A stretch of 64,000 nucleotides of DNA from Desulfuromonas sp. TF. GTDB lineage: Bacteria; Desulfobacterota; Desulfuromonadia; Desulfuromonadales; ATBO01. A program made the position numbers and the translations under genes. Location of the stretch: NCBI RefSeq assembly GCF_000472285.1, contig NZ_KI421424.1, positions 4,154 to 68,153 on the forward strand, read 5' to 3'. Under the pieces are notes generated by a model. It made no database searches. It was not told where the DNA came from and saw nothing but the letters and a program-made list of their open reading frames with translations. This document shows, one piece after another, positions 63,429-64,000 of this stretch (positions are counted from its first letter, which is position 1; each line of letters begins with the position of its first letter).

Positions 63429-64000
63429 ATGAACGATTCGATCCTGGCCTGCGACCACTGCGAATTGCCCATCCCCCCGGGGGAACTGGTTGCCGACCGT
63501 ATCGGCGACCTTGAGCGCCGCTTCTGCTGCCAGGGGTGCCGCGGCGCTTTCCGCATCATCACCGGCGCCGGAATGGACGATTTCTACCGGCGGCGAAACT
63601 GGCCGGAGCCGGGGCTGCCCGAGGGAGCTTTCGCCGCCGGATACGACGACGCCGCCCTGGCGCCTTTCGTCAGTCAGGGGAAAACGGGGGCCGAGTTTTT
63701 CTTCCTCCTCGAGGGGGTCCGCTGCGCCTCCTGCGTCTGGCTCATCGAACGCATCCTGGCTTCGGTCGCCGGAGTCTCCGACGCCCGCCTCAATTACGGC
63801 ACCCATCGCGCCCGAGTCCGCTTCGACCCGAGCCGGACCACCCCCGCCGCACTGTTCGAGGCGGTGGCCCGGATCGGTTACATTCCCCGCCCCTACACCG
63901 TCGAAGCGCAGCAGACGGCTGCGGAAAACGAGCGGCGCTCGCTTCTCATCCGCTTCGGCACGGCCTTTTTTCTCTCCATGCAGCTGATGGGATACTCGCT
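63429..64000 (+). CDS. ccoI: CcoI/FixI P1B-type ATPase, partial (C-terminus outside window)
   Basis: The first 190 residues are present. An N-terminal Cys-rich metal-binding domain (CDHCELPIPPGE; FCCQGCRGAF) is followed by an HMA domain with CASCVWLIE, and the first membrane helix begins at the edge (FFLSMQLMGYSL). CcoI delivers copper for the cbb3 CuB centre and is distinct from the CopA at 13.9-16.6 kb. The catalytic domain is outside the window. Confidence 0.92.
   Translation, partial: MNDSILACDHCELPIPPGELVADRIGDLERRFCCQGCRGAFRIITGAGMDDFYRRRNWPEPGLPEGAFAAGYDDAALAPFVSQGKTGAEFFFLLEGVRCASCVWLIERILASVAGVSDARLNYGTHRARVRFDPSRTTPAALFEAVARIGYIPRPYTVEAQQTAAENERRSLLIRFGTAFFLSMQLMGYS

Noticed and set aside
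1-64000. CRISPR array, tRNA, rRNA, complete IS element or prophage
   Set aside because: No regularly spaced identical repeats, no tRNA cloverleaf and no transposase, integrase or phage structural gene was recognised.

Overview
The window looks like chromosomal DNA from a Gram-negative anaerobe or microaerophile of the Desulfuromonadales/Geobacterales type (Desulfobacterota). The evidence is high G+C, outer-membrane phospholipase and LpxH-like genes, many sigma-54 two-component systems, a cbb3 oxidase, orphan eutBC, a HypF, and a GEMM-like riboswitch. This placement is inference from gene content; no rRNA or tRNA gene was seen.

Layout. 0-4.7 kb: a partial Fur-family regulator, a TlpA-CcdA thiol/cytochrome c maturation pair, a minimal metalloprotease and a histidine kinase/NtrC-type pair. 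4.97-9.7 kb: an AEC transporter, a glycosyltransferase, a short PrmA-like methyltransferase, phospholipase A, a small Cys protein and a LysM-L,D-transpeptidase. 9.8-17.8 kb, mostly minus strand: an alanine-zipper lipoprotein, amidase-rph-rdgB, a DHH phosphoesterase, and a TPR gene coupled to a three-HMA copper ATPase. 17.9-31.3 kb: a tautomerase, a ChrA transporter, SppA, a SpoIIM-like protein, LpxH, a YihY/BrkB protein, YtxH/DUF948 proteins, YkgJ, a paired M16 peptidase set, and Lon with a small coiled-coil protein.

31.5-35.6 kb: phosphofructokinase, followed by the most interesting region. A NTP_transf_5-type nucleotidyltransferase lies ahead of a GEMM-like riboswitch with its own terminator. 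This leader precedes a small RRDFLR-type leader/precursor-like peptide and a PqqD-HprK-like fusion kinase. I read this as a second-messenger-controlled peptide modification cassette.

35.6-44.5 kb: a palindromic miniature element, two large sensor kinases, eutBC without a microcompartment cluster, and a further kinase/receiver pair. 44.7-50.4 kb: an orphan mraZ with four operator repeats and its own terminator, a small membrane protein, and hypF overlapping a nuclease-fused Fe-S helicase gene. 50.5-56.8 kb: a SLC13/DASS transporter with a textbook sigma-54 promoter, next to a Cache-domain kinase and NtrC-type regulator that probably control it. 57-64 kb: a polyprenyl diphosphate synthase and a cbb3 oxidase operon (ccoN, ccoO-cytochrome c fusion, ccoQ, ccoP, ccoG, ccoH, partial ccoI).

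The window also holds three non-coding repeat classes: (i) an imperfect-palindrome family ending in TGATGGCGTCGC/GCGACGCCATCA with one full and three shorter or degenerate copies; (ii) a 185-bp inverted-repeat element at 35606; and (iii) degenerate tandem arrays with an exact 7-nt period at six gene boundaries, two of which run into a stop codon.
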